The notes under the pieces were generated by a model that was not told where the DNA came from, ran no database searches, and saw nothing but the letters and a program-made list of their open reading frames with translations. The translations under genes and the position numbers were made by a program. From positions 1 to 64,000 of the forward strand of contig JASAOO010003537.1 of the NCBI GenBank assembly GCA_030849075.1: a stretch of DNA of 64,000 nt, given 5' to 3'. Position 1 is the first letter of the stretch, and every line of letters begins with the position of its first letter. Shown one piece after another: positions 1 to 9,514 of this stretch. Source of the DNA: Zelonia costaricensis. Its lineage: Eukaryota; Euglenozoa; Kinetoplastea; Trypanosomatida; Trypanosomatidae.

Positions 1-579
1 AAGAGGTCCTCTCCCATGACCGCGCTGGTAGGTCCAAAAGTGTATCGCTCACGTGGCCCACCTGCTCACACGCACAGATGCGCTCGTGCAGCAAGCCGAC
101 GTATCCATTCTTCGCTTTTCTCTTTCCGTTGGCTTCCCGTGATCGATGACGCGCTCGCTGTTACTGCTGCAATATCGACGCCGCCCTTTAAAAGGGGAGT
201 AAGAAGGTTGAGAGCGACGACGGCGGTGAATCGCGTACACTGTCCACGCGTGTTTGTGTGAGCGTGTGTGTCATGGTCGCCATCCCCCTGCCACGCCAGC
301 CGACGTGTACAAGAAGAGGTAGAGGGAAGGGCGAGGGGAAAGCGGACCAGCCAGCGGTCGAGGTCGCTTATGCACAACCCGACAGCACCACGAGACAGTG
401 GGAGCAAAAAAAAAAAAAAAACCAAACAAACACAAAAGAAGAAGGACACCCAGTAACGGAGAGCAGGCAACTTGACTTCACGGGCCACCACCACGTCCCC
501 TCGCCGCGGTGAGGAGAGCGAGAGAGAGAGAGACGATTCGCCGGCCCTCTTCTCTCTACCTCCTTCTCGTCAGCCGCGT
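1..579. other. Gene-free interval downstream of the tyrosine phosphatase gene
   Basis: No supported gene. In the sense of transcription this is the 3' UTR of the phosphatase gene followed by the leader of the next gene outside the window. A run of about 17 A on the plus strand near 404-420 reads as a T run in the transcript sense and could be the pyrimidine tract for trans-splicing of that next gene. Short GA-rich runs lie near 510-530. Confidence 0.6.
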
Positions 580-2034
580 TTAACGCCGCGCGGCACGAGC
601 GGCAAGAAGGGCCCTCTGCCGCGCCTCCATCCACCGCATGTTGTATTGGTCCGCGCGTGGCTGCATGCTCGCACTGAAGCTGCGCGTGTCGATCCCCATG
701 TGCTGTAGCACAATCATGTAGAGGAACATGTACTGCTCCACACGCTGCACCATCCCAAAGCGCGCCTTGCGCATGTCCGAGACGATGGTGCGGATGCTTG
801 AGTTGCGCAGCTGGCCCGCCTCCATCAGCTTCACCGCGGTGTACGCCGCAATCAGCGTCCCGGTGCGCCCAATGCCGGCGCTGCAGTGCACCAACACCGG
901 CGCAAGCCCCGGCACCGTTGAGCTGGCGGACGCAGAAGCGCCATTCTTCGTTCCGGTCGCGGGCGCGGCACTCTTCACGTGCCCCCGGACAATGCGCAGC
1001 AGTTCCTCGAACGATTCCGTGCTGTCCGGCACGCCGCGGTCCGGCCAGCCGACGTACTGGTACATGACCACCTTGTGCGGCCGCGCCCGCGGCGGTGCCG
1101 TGGGACGGATGAAAAATGGCCGGCGCACGAGCTCGTGCGTGGCGTCGTAGCGGTACGGGTCCTGCGCGTCCTTGTACACGCACATGCCCCCGAAGGTCTC
1201 CTTCCTGCCCACTGGGACGTTGTCGGCGGGCCAGTAGCGATCCGCCTTCAAAAACCCGGCCTCCTCCAGCTCCGTCAGCATCAGCACCAGCGGCATCTCC
1301 GCGTGGTAGAGGACGGCGAGGAAGTCGTCCATGCAGTCCGGCACGGGCGCCTGCGAGGCGACGAACACCGGCGCCACGTTCATGTCGAGGACGTTGGCGT
1401 TGATGTACCACTGCGGTTGCCGCTTCGTGAAGCAGCCCGCCGCCGACGGGCCCGACACGGCAGTGCACTCCTCGCCGCCCCCGTCTCCGTCCCCGTCACG
1501 CGAAGAGACGCCGCCGCGCAGCGCGCCGAGCAGCCGCTGCCCCGCCGCCACCCACCCCGCCGAGGCGGAGGTCGCAGGGGATTTGCCTGCCCGCGCCGCC
1601 GGTGGGGGCGGAAAAATTGTCTCCTCGTTGGCGAGCACGTTGATGTAGCGGTTCTTGGTGGGGTTGGCGTTCGACGTGGTGAAGTTGTACGCGCGGGGGT
1701 TCATGGTGGCTGCCTCGATGGCGGCGAACTCGTTCTCAATCGCGTTGAAGAGCTCCTCGAGCGGGAGCTGGTGCATCGTGAAGTCCGGGTTGCGGGCGAG
1801 GTGCGCGGCGGGCGAGTGGTCGACCAGCTCGAGCGTGCTGGAGCTGCTTTCGACGCCGTCGACGGAGCAGGAGAAGTTGGGACTGCCAGTCCTGCCGCCC
1901 TTGGTGGGCTGCGCCAGCGCGTTCGCAGACCCCGTCACCGGGGACATCATTTCGGCTTCTCTGCTGCGCTCGCTGGCGTCAGGGCTCGCGAGCAGACTCG
2001 ACCTCCCTGTTTGGGAGCCCTCTTCATCGGCCAT
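580..2034 (-). CDS. PTP1: Protein tyrosine phosphatase, PTP1-like
   Basis: A classical cysteine-based tyrosine phosphatase of 484 residues that removes phosphate from phosphotyrosine in proteins. Visible motifs in order are KNRY (residues 127-130), YINAN, ASQAP, the WPD loop (330-332), the P-loop signature HCSAGIGRTG (H383, catalytic C384) and a downstream Q-loop QRVEQY. About 85 N-terminal residues are Ser-rich and look disordered. A Gly/Ala/Asp-rich insertion of about 70 residues separates KNRY from YINAN. The frame is open up to 2250, but its first codon there is GTG. A pyrimidine tract with acceptor AG at 2240-2241 leaves the ATG at 2034 as the first AUG, so I start there. In trypanosomes, PTP1 is known as a regulator of life-cycle differentiation, and a Leishmania PTP1 has been linked to amastigote survival. 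Assignment to that orthologue rests on motif order, not on an alignment. Confidence 0.93.
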   Translation of the reverse strand: MADEEGSQTGRSSLLASPDASERSREAEMMSPVTGSANALAQPTKGGRTGSPNFSCSVDGVESSSSTLELVDHSPAAHLARNPDFTMHQLPLEELFNAIENEFAAIEAATMNPRAYNFTTSNANPTKNRYINVLANEETIFPPPPAARAGKSPATSASAGWVAAGQRLLGALRGGVSSRDGDGDGGGEECTAVSGPSAAGCFTKRQPQWYINANVLDMNVAPVFVASQAPVPDCMDDFLAVLYHAEMPLVLMLTELEEAGFLKADRYWPADNVPVGRKETFGGMCVYKDAQDPYRYDATHELVRRPFFIRPTAPPRARPHKVVMYQYVGWPDRGVPDSTESFEELLRIVRGHVKSAAPATGTKNGASASASSTVPGLAPVLVHCSAGIGRTGTLIAAYTAVKLMEAGQLRNSSIRTIVSDMRKARFGMVQRVEQYMFLYMIVLQHMGIDTRSFSASMQPRADQYNMRWMEARQRALLAARAARR

Positions 2035-2946
2035 GACGACTGCCGCCGCGGGGCGCCGCGTGCAGAGAGCGCCGGAAAAGGGGGGAAAAGGTGACGCGGC
2101 GAAAGCAGGCGCGGCTCGTCCGGGAAGAAAGAGGCTTGAAGCGTCTCGGCCTGTGGACTTGCTCAACCGTCCTCGGTACGTCCAAGCACGCGTGAGCGAG
2201 CCGCAGCAACGGCAGGATCGGGTAGCTCGATGAAGGCGCCTACGCGCCACAGCCCACGCCCGAAGAAGAGAGAGAGAGAGGATGCGGGGGAGGGAGGGAG
2301 GTTGGGAGAGGAGTGGGTGCGTGAGGCGCTATGCGGTAGCTGGCGAGGCGCAGCAGACGTGGTGCGGGGGTGGGGGCGAGTGGAGAGGAGCGTGCTCGCA
2401 GCGAGGTGTAAGACAGCATCGAGGTAGGCGCGAGACGGAGGGGGGGACCTTTGGGAAAGTGAAGGAGACGTGCGACGACGCGAACGTGGTCACCAAGACG
2501 TGCGAGTGCGTGCGTGTGTATGTGTGTGTTTGAGCTGCGCCGGAACCCCGCACCACTCTGCGGTCAGCCGCTCTTTGTTGTCGTTTAACGGTGTGCCAAG
2601 CCTGGTGTCTCTGTCAAGGAGTTGGAGGGAGAGAGAACGTGAACGTAGTGTTGCACGCCACACGCCTTTTTCCCCGTTCGCTTGATGATCCTTCACATCC
2701 CCTCCCCCGCTCTCCTCCCTGCCATTCCGGCGTGCCGACGCTTGCGAGCAGCTTGTGTCGCCTTTATTCTCGCTTCGCCTTCGATTTCATCGCCTTGGTG
2801 GAGAGTGTCCAGCTTCACAGAGAAGGTGGTTGCACCCGAGTTTACACCCCCCAAACAGCGTTACTCGCTTATCTGTCACGCACGTTATGGTGACACACAG
2901 AGAGAGTTTCAGCATGACGGCAACGCCGTTAGGCCTGGACCGCGAC
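2035..2946. other. Intergenic: phosphatase leader and NSUN2 3' UTR
   Basis: No supported gene in 912 bases. The left end contains the trans-splice signal of the phosphatase gene. The rest is GA- and GT-rich, consistent with the 3' UTR of the methyltransferase gene. Short frames in it have no recognisable protein features. Confidence 0.6.
2240..2281 (-). promoter_or_regulatory. Probable trans-splice acceptor for the phosphatase gene
   Basis: On the minus strand a CT-repeat tract (complement of the GA run at 2262-2281) is followed by TAG, with the AG at 2240-2241. Between this site and position 2034 there is no ATG on the minus strand, so the site decides the start codon. The predicted leader is about 205 nt plus the spliced leader. 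Confidence 0.55.
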
Positions 2947-5262
2947 TTAGGCCTCGGTGTCGCCCTCTACCGCCCGGCTCTCCACCGCTGGGGCCACCGG
3001 CGTCTCACCCAGCCGCAGCTGCATCCCCTCCAGGTCTTCGTGGTCGACGAGCAGCTGCATGCGGGAGCGGGCGCGCAGGGCGACCGAGTAGAGGACGCCC
3101 CCCTGCGCGTTGGGCGCCACAATCTCGAGTAGCAACGTCCCAAGCGAGAGCCCCTCCAGCGTGGCCCGCAGCTGGGTGTCCTCGATGCTGTCCAGCAGCT
3201 TCTCCTTGAGCTTGCCGCCGTGCACAATCATGTCCTGGATGAGCGGGACAGGCACCCGCACGAGGCGAGAGGAGTGCCGCATCAGCTTGGCGAAGAGCAC
3301 GGCCGACTCGCTGGCAATGCGCCAGCCCTTGTCGAGGCACTCGAACGCGATGACGCGCAGCCCGGCTGAGACGATGACGACGCTGTCCGTCTTGTGTCGC
3401 AGCACCGCGGCGGCCATGCGCGACACGATGCTGCACACCGAGCCGGCCGACAGCCGCAGCTCCCGCTCCCCCTGCGCGGTGCGCACAAAAAGCAGCTGCA
3501 TCGGGAACGACGCGATCTCGTAGAAGTTCGTGATGGTGCGCTGGATCTCCACCGGTGCGGCGACGAACTGCGGAGGCAGCGAGCGGGGCTTCGTTGGCTC
3601 CGGCGCGGCGGCCAGCTCCGTCTCGAGGGCGCCATCGCCGTCGCCGCTCACCTCCGGCGCCTCCTTGCGCTCCCGCTTCGGCGGGGCGCTGCCGCCATTG
3701 GTGCTGCTGCTGCTCTTGTGGTCCTGAGAGTGAGGAGGACTGGGAGTGCTCTGTTGGTCGGTCGGCATCCCATCAACGCTAACCGCCGCGGCAGCAGCTT
3801 CCGCTTCCTCAGCCTTCAGCTCCTCCAGCTTCTTCAGGCGGAACTCGCTGACCTTGTCCAGCACGGCAACGAAGAAGCCGCCGCCCTTGCAGTGGCTCGG
3901 GAAGAGCCGCATGCACAGCGCGAGGTCGAGCTGGTCGACAGCCGGGGAGTCGTAGCCGCCGGGGGTGTGCGGGGGGAACAGAGCCTCGTGCATGTTGCCC
4001 TCCGGCGCGGCGAACACGCGCCCCTTCGCGTCCGTCACGGTCCACGTCGTCATGCCCGGCGCGCACACCAGCTGCGGCAGCAACGCCCGCGCGTCTACGA
4101 GCCGCATAGCGCCGCGGGTGCGGTGCACAATCTGCGCCACAACCGCCTCGTTCTCCACCGGGTTCAGCGAGCACGTGCTGTACACAAGCCGCCCGCCAAC
4201 GCGGAGAAGGTGGCACGCGCGCAGGGCAATCTGGATCTGCAGTTTCTGCAGGTTAATCGCCTCCTTCGGCGACCACAACTTGAAGATGTGCGGGGCCTTG
4301 CGCAGCGTGCCGTCGCCGGAGCAGACGACGTCGCAGAGGATCTTGTCGAAGCGCAGCACCTCGCCCGTCTCCTCGGTGGACGTCGTGCCCGCGGCCGCAT
4401 CTGCCGGCCCGCGCAGCGTCATCTCCGGAAAGTACCGGGCGTCGTGGTTCGTGAAGAGGGCGAAGGGGAAGAGCAGACGCAGCCGCTTCACCTGATGCAC
4501 GAGCATGTTCGCCCGTTTCGTGTCCAGCTCGTTGGCAATGACGAGGCCGTCGCTGTCGTACCCGAACGGGAACGGCGAGGCGTCCGAGTCGAACGGGACC
4601 ACCTTGTGCCGGCCCAGCGCGACAAGCATCTGCGCCGTCTTGGAGCCAGGCGAGGCGCACATGTCCAGGCACACATCGTTGGGCTGGATGTCGAGCAGGA
4701 AGGGCGGAATCATCGACACCTCCTCCTGCCGACTGATCGTGCCCAGAGCCGTCTGCTGGATCAGGAACTGCCGCAGGGCCTGCATCTCGGGCCGCTTGCG
4801 GAACTCCGTCTTGTCAGCGAGAATTCGCCACCCCATGCCGGCGACGGGGTACCACGCGATCGGCTCGACCAGCGCGGGGTCGAGCGTCTCCATGTACGCC
4901 CGCACCTGGGGCGCCAGCGGGTCCGTGTCGTTCACCCAAAACGTAGTGAGCAGCGGCGTGCGGAACAGCTCCATCTCCTTCGCCCAGCACGCGGCGGCGG
5001 CCTCGGCGGAAACATCTCCAGGAACGGCGGCAGCGGCAGGCGAGGAGGAGGACAGTGACACCCCGGCTGTGCATGCCGCGACGCGGCCAAGCTGCTGCAG
5101 CGTGCCGTAGTACGTGTCGAACACCTTGTTGGACACGAGCCGCATCTTGTCCTGGTGCGGCGTGCCAACCCAGTTGCCCTCCTCGTCGTAGGTGGTGGCA
5201 GCCGGCCGCACCTCACGGCGGTTCTTACCGAACGACTTGAGCTTGTTCTTCGGCGCCGGCAT
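2947..5262 (-). CDS. NSUN2: NSUN2-type tRNA (cytosine-5) methyltransferase
   Basis: A 771-residue member of the NOL1/NOP2/Sun RNA methyltransferase family, which uses S-adenosylmethionine to form 5-methylcytosine in RNA, mainly tRNA for NSUN2. The SAM-binding motif I reads DMCASPGSKT (starting at D200). Motif IV reads DVVCSGDGT with C314, and motif VI reads YSTCSLNP with the catalytic nucleophile at C364. The spacing and the residues around these motifs follow human NSUN2 closely. Motif IV has Val where the family has Pro (usually PCSGDGT). Residues of about 560-640 form a Lys/Glu/Ala-rich linker before a C-terminal domain that probably corresponds to the PUA-like part of NSUN2. The start was chosen as the first ATG after a strong pyrimidine tract at 5447-5466. 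The open frame runs upstream to 5655, but that part reads as leader sequence. Confidence 0.93.
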   Translation of the reverse strand: MPAPKNKLKSFGKNRREVRPAATTYDEEGNWVGTPHQDKMRLVSNKVFDTYYGTLQQLGRVAACTAGVSLSSSSPAAAAVPGDVSAEAAAACWAKEMELFRTPLLTTFWVNDTDPLAPQVRAYMETLDPALVEPIAWYPVAGMGWRILADKTEFRKRPEMQALRQFLIQQTALGTISRQEEVSMIPPFLLDIQPNDVCLDMCASPGSKTAQMLVALGRHKVVPFDSDASPFPFGYDSDGLVIANELDTKRANMLVHQVKRLRLLFPFALFTNHDARYFPEMTLRGPADAAAGTTSTEETGEVLRFDKILCDVVCSGDGTLRKAPHIFKLWSPKEAINLQKLQIQIALRACHLLRVGGRLVYSTCSLNPVENEAVVAQIVHRTRGAMRLVDARALLPQLVCAPGMTTWTVTDAKGRVFAAPEGNMHEALFPPHTPGGYDSPAVDQLDLALCMRLFPSHCKGGGFFVAVLDKVSEFRLKKLEELKAEEAEAAAAAVSVDGMPTDQQSTPSPPHSQDHKSSSSTNGGSAPPKRERKEAPEVSGDGDGALETELAAAPEPTKPRSLPPQFVAAPVEIQRTITNFYEIASFPMQLLFVRTAQGERELRLSAGSVCSIVSRMAAAVLRHKTDSVVIVSAGLRVIAFECLDKGWRIASESAVLFAKLMRHSSRLVRVPVPLIQDMIVHGGKLKEKLLDSIEDTQLRATLEGLSLGTLLLEIVAPNAQGGVLYSVALRARSRMQLLVDHEDLEGMQLRLGETPVAPAVESRAVEGDTEA

Positions 5263-6266
5263 TAGTGGAGAAAGGGGAGGGGGGGTGAGTTCGTGTACTG
5301 ATGCGTGAGGGTGCGCTGAGGTGTGCAGCGAGGCGGAGGGAGAGGAGACGGTTAGGGGAGGTCCGTCCGCGACGCCGATGCTGCGGCAAGGATCTGTCAG
5401 GAGAGAAGGAGAGTTCTGAGGACTCAGGTGGTGTTGAGCTGGATCGAAGAGGGAGGGAGAGGGCGTCGAGGTGAAGAGGATGGCAGCGGACGGAGTCACA
5501 GAGGAGGGTGGGGATGCGGGGAGCACCAGCCGAAAGCAGGCGCAGGCAGCGCGGGCAGCGGGTGGCGGACTTGGACACTGGCGGCACTCGAACAGCGCAT
5601 TGCTGTATGCATCCATTGCACCAAAGGCATCCCCCGTTCGCGGTGCGACGCACACGGTGAGAACTGCGCCATCCTCATCGTGGCAAGCGCCGGTGCGGCA
5701 CAGAGCGCTTCCACCACCCGGGTAGTGCGCGGAGCCGAGACCGGACAGTGGAGGACGGAAAGGGGGGAGGTTCGCAAAGGGAACCGCTGCCAGTGGGTTG
5801 TGGTGTTGCGTTGGGTCTAGGGACAGACACGACCAGAGGGACGGGTGCCGTCTTGTACATCGAATGCAGAGACCCCGCGAGAGGAGAGGGGCGGGAAGGC
5901 GGGGGGGGGGGGACCAGGGCCAAGGCGCGACAACAACGCATTTGAAGCCTGAAGAGCGACGGTGCGGCTTCCTCGTGCAGCGTGCTCAAGGGCAGCGGCA
6001 ACACGCCGGGCACGCGCGGGCAGCACAGAGCAACGACGCCGCGCCGCTGTACATCAGTTCAAAGAGGACCGCAGTCCCCTTTCCCCCCTCCCCTTCCCCT
6101 TCCAGCCTCCTGACGCCCAGCGTGGGGAGCTATGCGCACACATCTGCCCCCATTGGACGGCCCCCAGGGACCACCTCACAGAGGGAGAAGTGGAGAATAG
6201 GGGGGGGGCGGAACACAACCAGACCCGCCGTGCAGACACGCCACCGCGACACGTCATCGGCCCGCT
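5263..6266. other. Intergenic: NSUN2 leader and dynein light chain 3' UTR
   Basis: About 1 kb with no supported gene. It holds the NSUN2 splice signal at the left end, a G-rich run near 5900-5914 and purine-rich plus-strand DNA near 5450-5470. Nothing else is recognised. Confidence 0.6.
5439..5466 (-). promoter_or_regulatory. Probable trans-splice acceptor for the NSUN2 gene
   Basis: The minus strand carries a CT-rich tract (complement of 5447-5466) followed by CAG, with the AG at 5439-5440. There is no ATG on the minus strand from here to 5262, so the first AUG of the predicted mRNA is the one annotated. Confidence 0.55.
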
Positions 6267-6653
6267 TCACTCCGCCACCGCTTCGCTCTCGTTGCCGTCG
6301 CGCGGACGCTCCGGCGGGCCAGAGCGAAGCACTAGGAAGTACACGCCGTTGATCTTCACGTTGATGAGGGAGTCGTCGTCGTTGGTGACGTTGGCGCCAA
6401 AGTGCTTGCCGACGATCACATGCCACGTGCCACGGTAGGTCGTGTCCAGGCGGCGTTTCAGCTTGGACGCGACGTCCTTGTACGTGAACTCGTCCGGCAT
6501 GGAGTCAAGCACCGTCTGCGCGTGCTCGATCATCTCCTCGGTGAGCTGGCGGTCCGTGTCGTGCTGGAGCACCTCGATGATGCGCTCCGGCCGCTCCACC
6601 TTCTTGATGTCGTTCTTCTGCACTTCAACATCATAGTCCTCCTCGTCCGCCAT
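6267..6653 (-). CDS. Dynein light chain, LC8 family
   Basis: A 128-residue protein of the dynein light chain type 1 (LC8/DLC) family, a small dimeric subunit of cytoplasmic or axonemal dynein that also acts as a dimerisation hub for other proteins. The hallmark C-terminal beta-sheet region is clear: GTWHVIVGKHFGANVT followed by a NGVYFLVLRSG strand, preceded by helices with the dipeptide-rich MPDEFTYKDVASKLKRRLD segment. An acidic N-terminal extension of about 25 residues and a short polar tail make it longer than the roughly 89-residue canonical LC8. It therefore resembles the axonemal LC8-like paralogues more than LC8 itself. A T-run followed by AG at 6728-6729 lies 75 bases upstream, with no intervening ATG. 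Confidence 0.9.
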   Translation of the reverse strand: MADEEDYDVEVQKNDIKKVERPERIIEVLQHDTDRQLTEEMIEHAQTVLDSMPDEFTYKDVASKLKRRLDTTYRGTWHVIVGKHFGANVTNDDDSLINVKINGVYFLVLRSGPPERPRDGNESEAVAE

Positions 6654-8710
6654 GGTGCCGTACGACGTGCGCTGGAAGTGGTCGGGGGAGGGGAGGGGAG
6701 GAGAGGCGAGGGGGCCAGACGCACCGCCTAAAAAAAAAAAGGTCAGAGAAGAGCGCAGACGGTTGGCGCAGCCAGAGCAAGCTTGTGGCGGGCTCTGCGC
6801 TAATCTAAACCAATGGGTGCGTAGTGGTATTAGGGGGGGAAAGCGATGGGGTGGCGTGGAAAGTCCGACAGCGTTCGTAGGTGAGGTCTGTCACGCGTTC
6901 GGCAGCTGAAACAAAGCCAAGTGAGGGCGCTGACGCCGGCTGTGGAGTGGGGTGCAGAGAGTGCAAGGGGGGACGAAGGACGCATAAGAGAGCGACGTCT
7001 CGAAGCGAGGAGACGCGTACAGAGGGGGAGGGAGGCGAAGGAACCTCTGCTCGCATTCCGCGGAAGTGCCTTCGAGCTGCCGTCACACCTGCAACACAGG
7101 AGGGCGGCTCCCCTCAACTACGCCAAATAGAGGCCGCGGACCCCCACGGACAACTCCTGAAGTGCGCGGCACTGTGCAAGTTTGCAACAGCGTGCGTAAC
7201 GCGATCTCCATCAGTGTATTTTTGTAATGCTTCTCTGCTCCAAGATCAGCCCTTATTCGTGATCTCAACTGTTTTGCGATCGCGGAAGGCTAAAACACAC
7301 AATCGTCAGCACTAGCTGGACGCTGCGGTCAACCTGCACCCACGAGCGTTCGCCTCTCACTGTGGACCCTTCAGCACACCACTCATCGTTCTCGGTCCCT
7401 CCCTGCAGCCTGCTTTCCTTCACAGGAACCTGCAGCACGCACACGCACACGCGCGCGCAGTCATAGCAGATCTTGGTTATTTGAATCAATGGTTGTCGTC
7501 AGCGACCGTGTCCGGTAACGGAGATACATTGCATTTGTGGAATCATCCCAGCGCGGCGCTCACCCGCACACACACACACACACGCACACGCGCACACGCA
7601 CGCGCGCGCAGCTGTGGTGCGGGGAGTCCTAGAGAGCGGCGAGCGAGCAGGGAGGCGGGAGGAGCGGTGGACGCTGGCGCCCCGGCACGGCCAGCGCCCG
7701 CATCTTCGCTGTGCATGAATCGTCCCGCGCACGGGCAGCTGCGCGGCACGGGATTACAACAGCGTGGGGGCCGCGAAGACGTCACGTGTGGCTCAGGCTC
7801 TGTGGCAGCATGCCGCACGCGTCGCTGAGGCGACACGAAAGCCGCGCCCAAGAAACGGAGCCGCAAGGCGCTGAATGTGAGAAGAGTGCTGTCGAATGTG
7901 TGTACATGTATTCAATTCAAAGTGGAATACGCAGAGAGGGAGAAAGGAGGAAACTGACGTGATCTGCAAAGAGGCTCGGGCCAATGTGGTCCTGTCACGC
8001 GTCCAGCACGGCCTGTCTTCTTTCGTGTGTGCCACCAAACCACAGCAGACTCCTGCCGGTGGCAGGGAGGCGCTGATGTCGGGAAAAGGAGAGAAAAGGG
8101 ACCGCTGAGATTGTGGCAGCGCATCGCTCACACGGTGGCGTGCGCGTGAGTGCGTGTGCGCCTGGCCGCTGGGAGCACCCGGACACAGGTACACGGATAA
8201 ACGTGAAGCAGGCGCAGAACAAGGGGGATGGGTGTTTGATTTCTCGCTTTTGCCTGTTCGCAGAATGCAGCTGCACTCACCACGCCCTCGCTCCGCACCA
8301 TCTTCGTTCGGTTTCCTTTGTTCCCTTTTCCCTTTCGAGTTTGTGCTTGCACTCGTTCGAGCCGATGTTCTCATGGTCGAGGTCCGTGAGGGAGGAAGGG
8401 AGTGTGCATCGCCGCGGGCGTCACGTGGAAGTGGGGAGGGGGGCAGAAGGAACAACGACGTTGGCGCACCCGCAAGACGCCGACATCGGCACCCGCAACA
8501 TCCCGCCCAGCGGGTCCACGGACGCCGCGCACGAGTCAACACGCGCACACACACTGAAAAGGAGAAAGAAAGGCGCTCGGCGTCGAGGAAGGCACACCCA
8601 CACGAATCAACACCCACCCACCCAAACACACACACACGTCTACACGCGCCTCTAAGCCCAAGACGCATGAACCAATGAACGTGCCCAGAGACGCTTGTGA
8701 TCACCACAGC
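6654..8710. other. Intergenic: dynein light chain leader and p24 3' UTR
   Basis: About 2 kb with no supported separate gene. It contains a T-run splice signal near 6728-6739 (minus sense), a CA run at about 7567-7583, and stretches of ordinary complexity (7680-7900, 8100-8360) whose origin I cannot identify. Right after the p24 stop codon the same frame stays open down to 7793, which is listed as a finding and not as a gene. Confidence 0.55.
6728..6740 (-). promoter_or_regulatory. Probable trans-splice acceptor for the dynein light chain gene
   Basis: The minus strand has an uninterrupted T run (complement of the A run starting at 6730) ending directly in AG at 6728-6729. No ATG occurs between this AG and the annotated start at 6653. 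Confidence 0.5.
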
Positions 8711-9514
8711 TCACACCAGCTTTTTCTTGCGCAGCGTTGTCTTGAGAAACCGGAACTGCATCCACAGTACGCCTGAGATGACGCCAATGAGCAGTATGGC
8801 GCACACCCACACGCGCGTGAACGTGCTCTCGGAGGTTTCCCGCATGCGCGACTCCTTCTGCACACCCGCGCTGAGCTCGGCGACGAGGGTATCCAGCAGC
8901 TGCTCCATCGCCGCGAGCGCGCCGTCGATCTTCTGCAGGTAGACGCGGGGGTGCAGGATGTCCTTGAGCTCTCCACCTACGTCCTGAAACGTGTACACGT
9001 CGAGACCGTCGATCTGCTTCCGCTGCTGCGCCACCTGCGCGGCGAGCTTGTCCGGGTCGGTAATCCCCTTGCGTGCTTGGTCCAACTCGATGTGCACAAT
9101 CACGGCCTTTTTCTCTGTCGCAACAAAGTTGTCGGCAGCGGTGATGCAGATGTATTGCTCGCCGCTCAGGACGTTGGGCCCGAGAACGATGGCGAAGGAG
9201 TGCTCGCCCTCCGTCATCGGCTTTTTGTAGTACACGTTACCGGTCGCGTCCTTTGCGCTGATCTGAAGCCCCACCTGCGACGCCGGGGAGCTGGCACTCT
9301 CCTTCCAGTTGTACACCCCCGTAATCTGACTCTCTCGCGTGTTGTCGATCACCTCGACGAAGCAGAGAGGCCTGCTGTCCACAAACCGGTAGTGCACCGC
9401 ATTAGCGTGCGTCGCCGTGCCGAGAACCAGAACAGCGAGCGCTAAACCAACCAGCCGCACAGCTCGCCCTGTGGCGGCGCCACGGCCGTGGCAGAGCTCA
9501 TTGCGGAGCGGCAT
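8711..9514 (-). CDS. p24/emp24 family ER-Golgi cargo receptor
   Basis: A 267-residue type I membrane protein of the emp24/gp25L/p24 (GOLD domain) family, which cycles between ER and Golgi and helps package cargo such as GPI-anchored proteins into COPII vesicles. An N-terminal signal segment spans about residues 18-38. The GOLD beta-sandwich covers about 40-140, a helical coiled-coil stalk about 150-230 and the transmembrane helix about 235-253. The 14-residue tail contains the aromatic pair FRF and ends in KKLV, with Lys at -3 and -4. These are the usual COPII export and COPI retrieval signals of this family. The annotated ATG is the first after a pyrimidine tract and AG at 9557-9558. A longer frame to 9610 lies upstream of that acceptor. 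GPI-anchored cargo is abundant in these parasites, so a role there is plausible but inferred. Confidence 0.92.
   Translation of the reverse strand: MPLRNELCHGRGAATGRAVRLVGLALAVLVLGTATHANAVHYRFVDSRPLCFVEVIDNTRESQITGVYNWKESASSPASQVGLQISAKDATGNVYYKKPMTEGEHSFAIVLGPNVLSGEQYICITAADNFVATEKKAVIVHIELDQARKGITDPDKLAAQVAQQRKQIDGLDVYTFQDVGGELKDILHPRVYLQKIDGALAAMEQLLDTLVAELSAGVQKESRMRETSESTFTRVWVCAILLIGVISGVLWMQFRFLKTTLRKKKLV

Noticed and set aside
368..1468. A 366-codon minus-strand frame overlapping the tyrosine phosphatase in another phase
   Set aside because: Out-of-phase shadow of the phosphatase, Arg/Gly/Ala-rich and without motifs.
3394..5058. A 554-codon plus-strand frame antisense to the NSUN2 gene
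   Set aside because: It mirrors the coding strand in a GC-rich gene, has Arg/His/Gln/Val-rich shadow composition and no domain, and would be the only opposite-strand gene in the array.
5263..5655. N-terminal extension of NSUN2 in the same open frame
   Set aside because: It lies largely upstream of a good pyrimidine tract and AG acceptor, has Ser/Pro-rich leader composition, and NSUN2 homology begins only after the annotated ATG.
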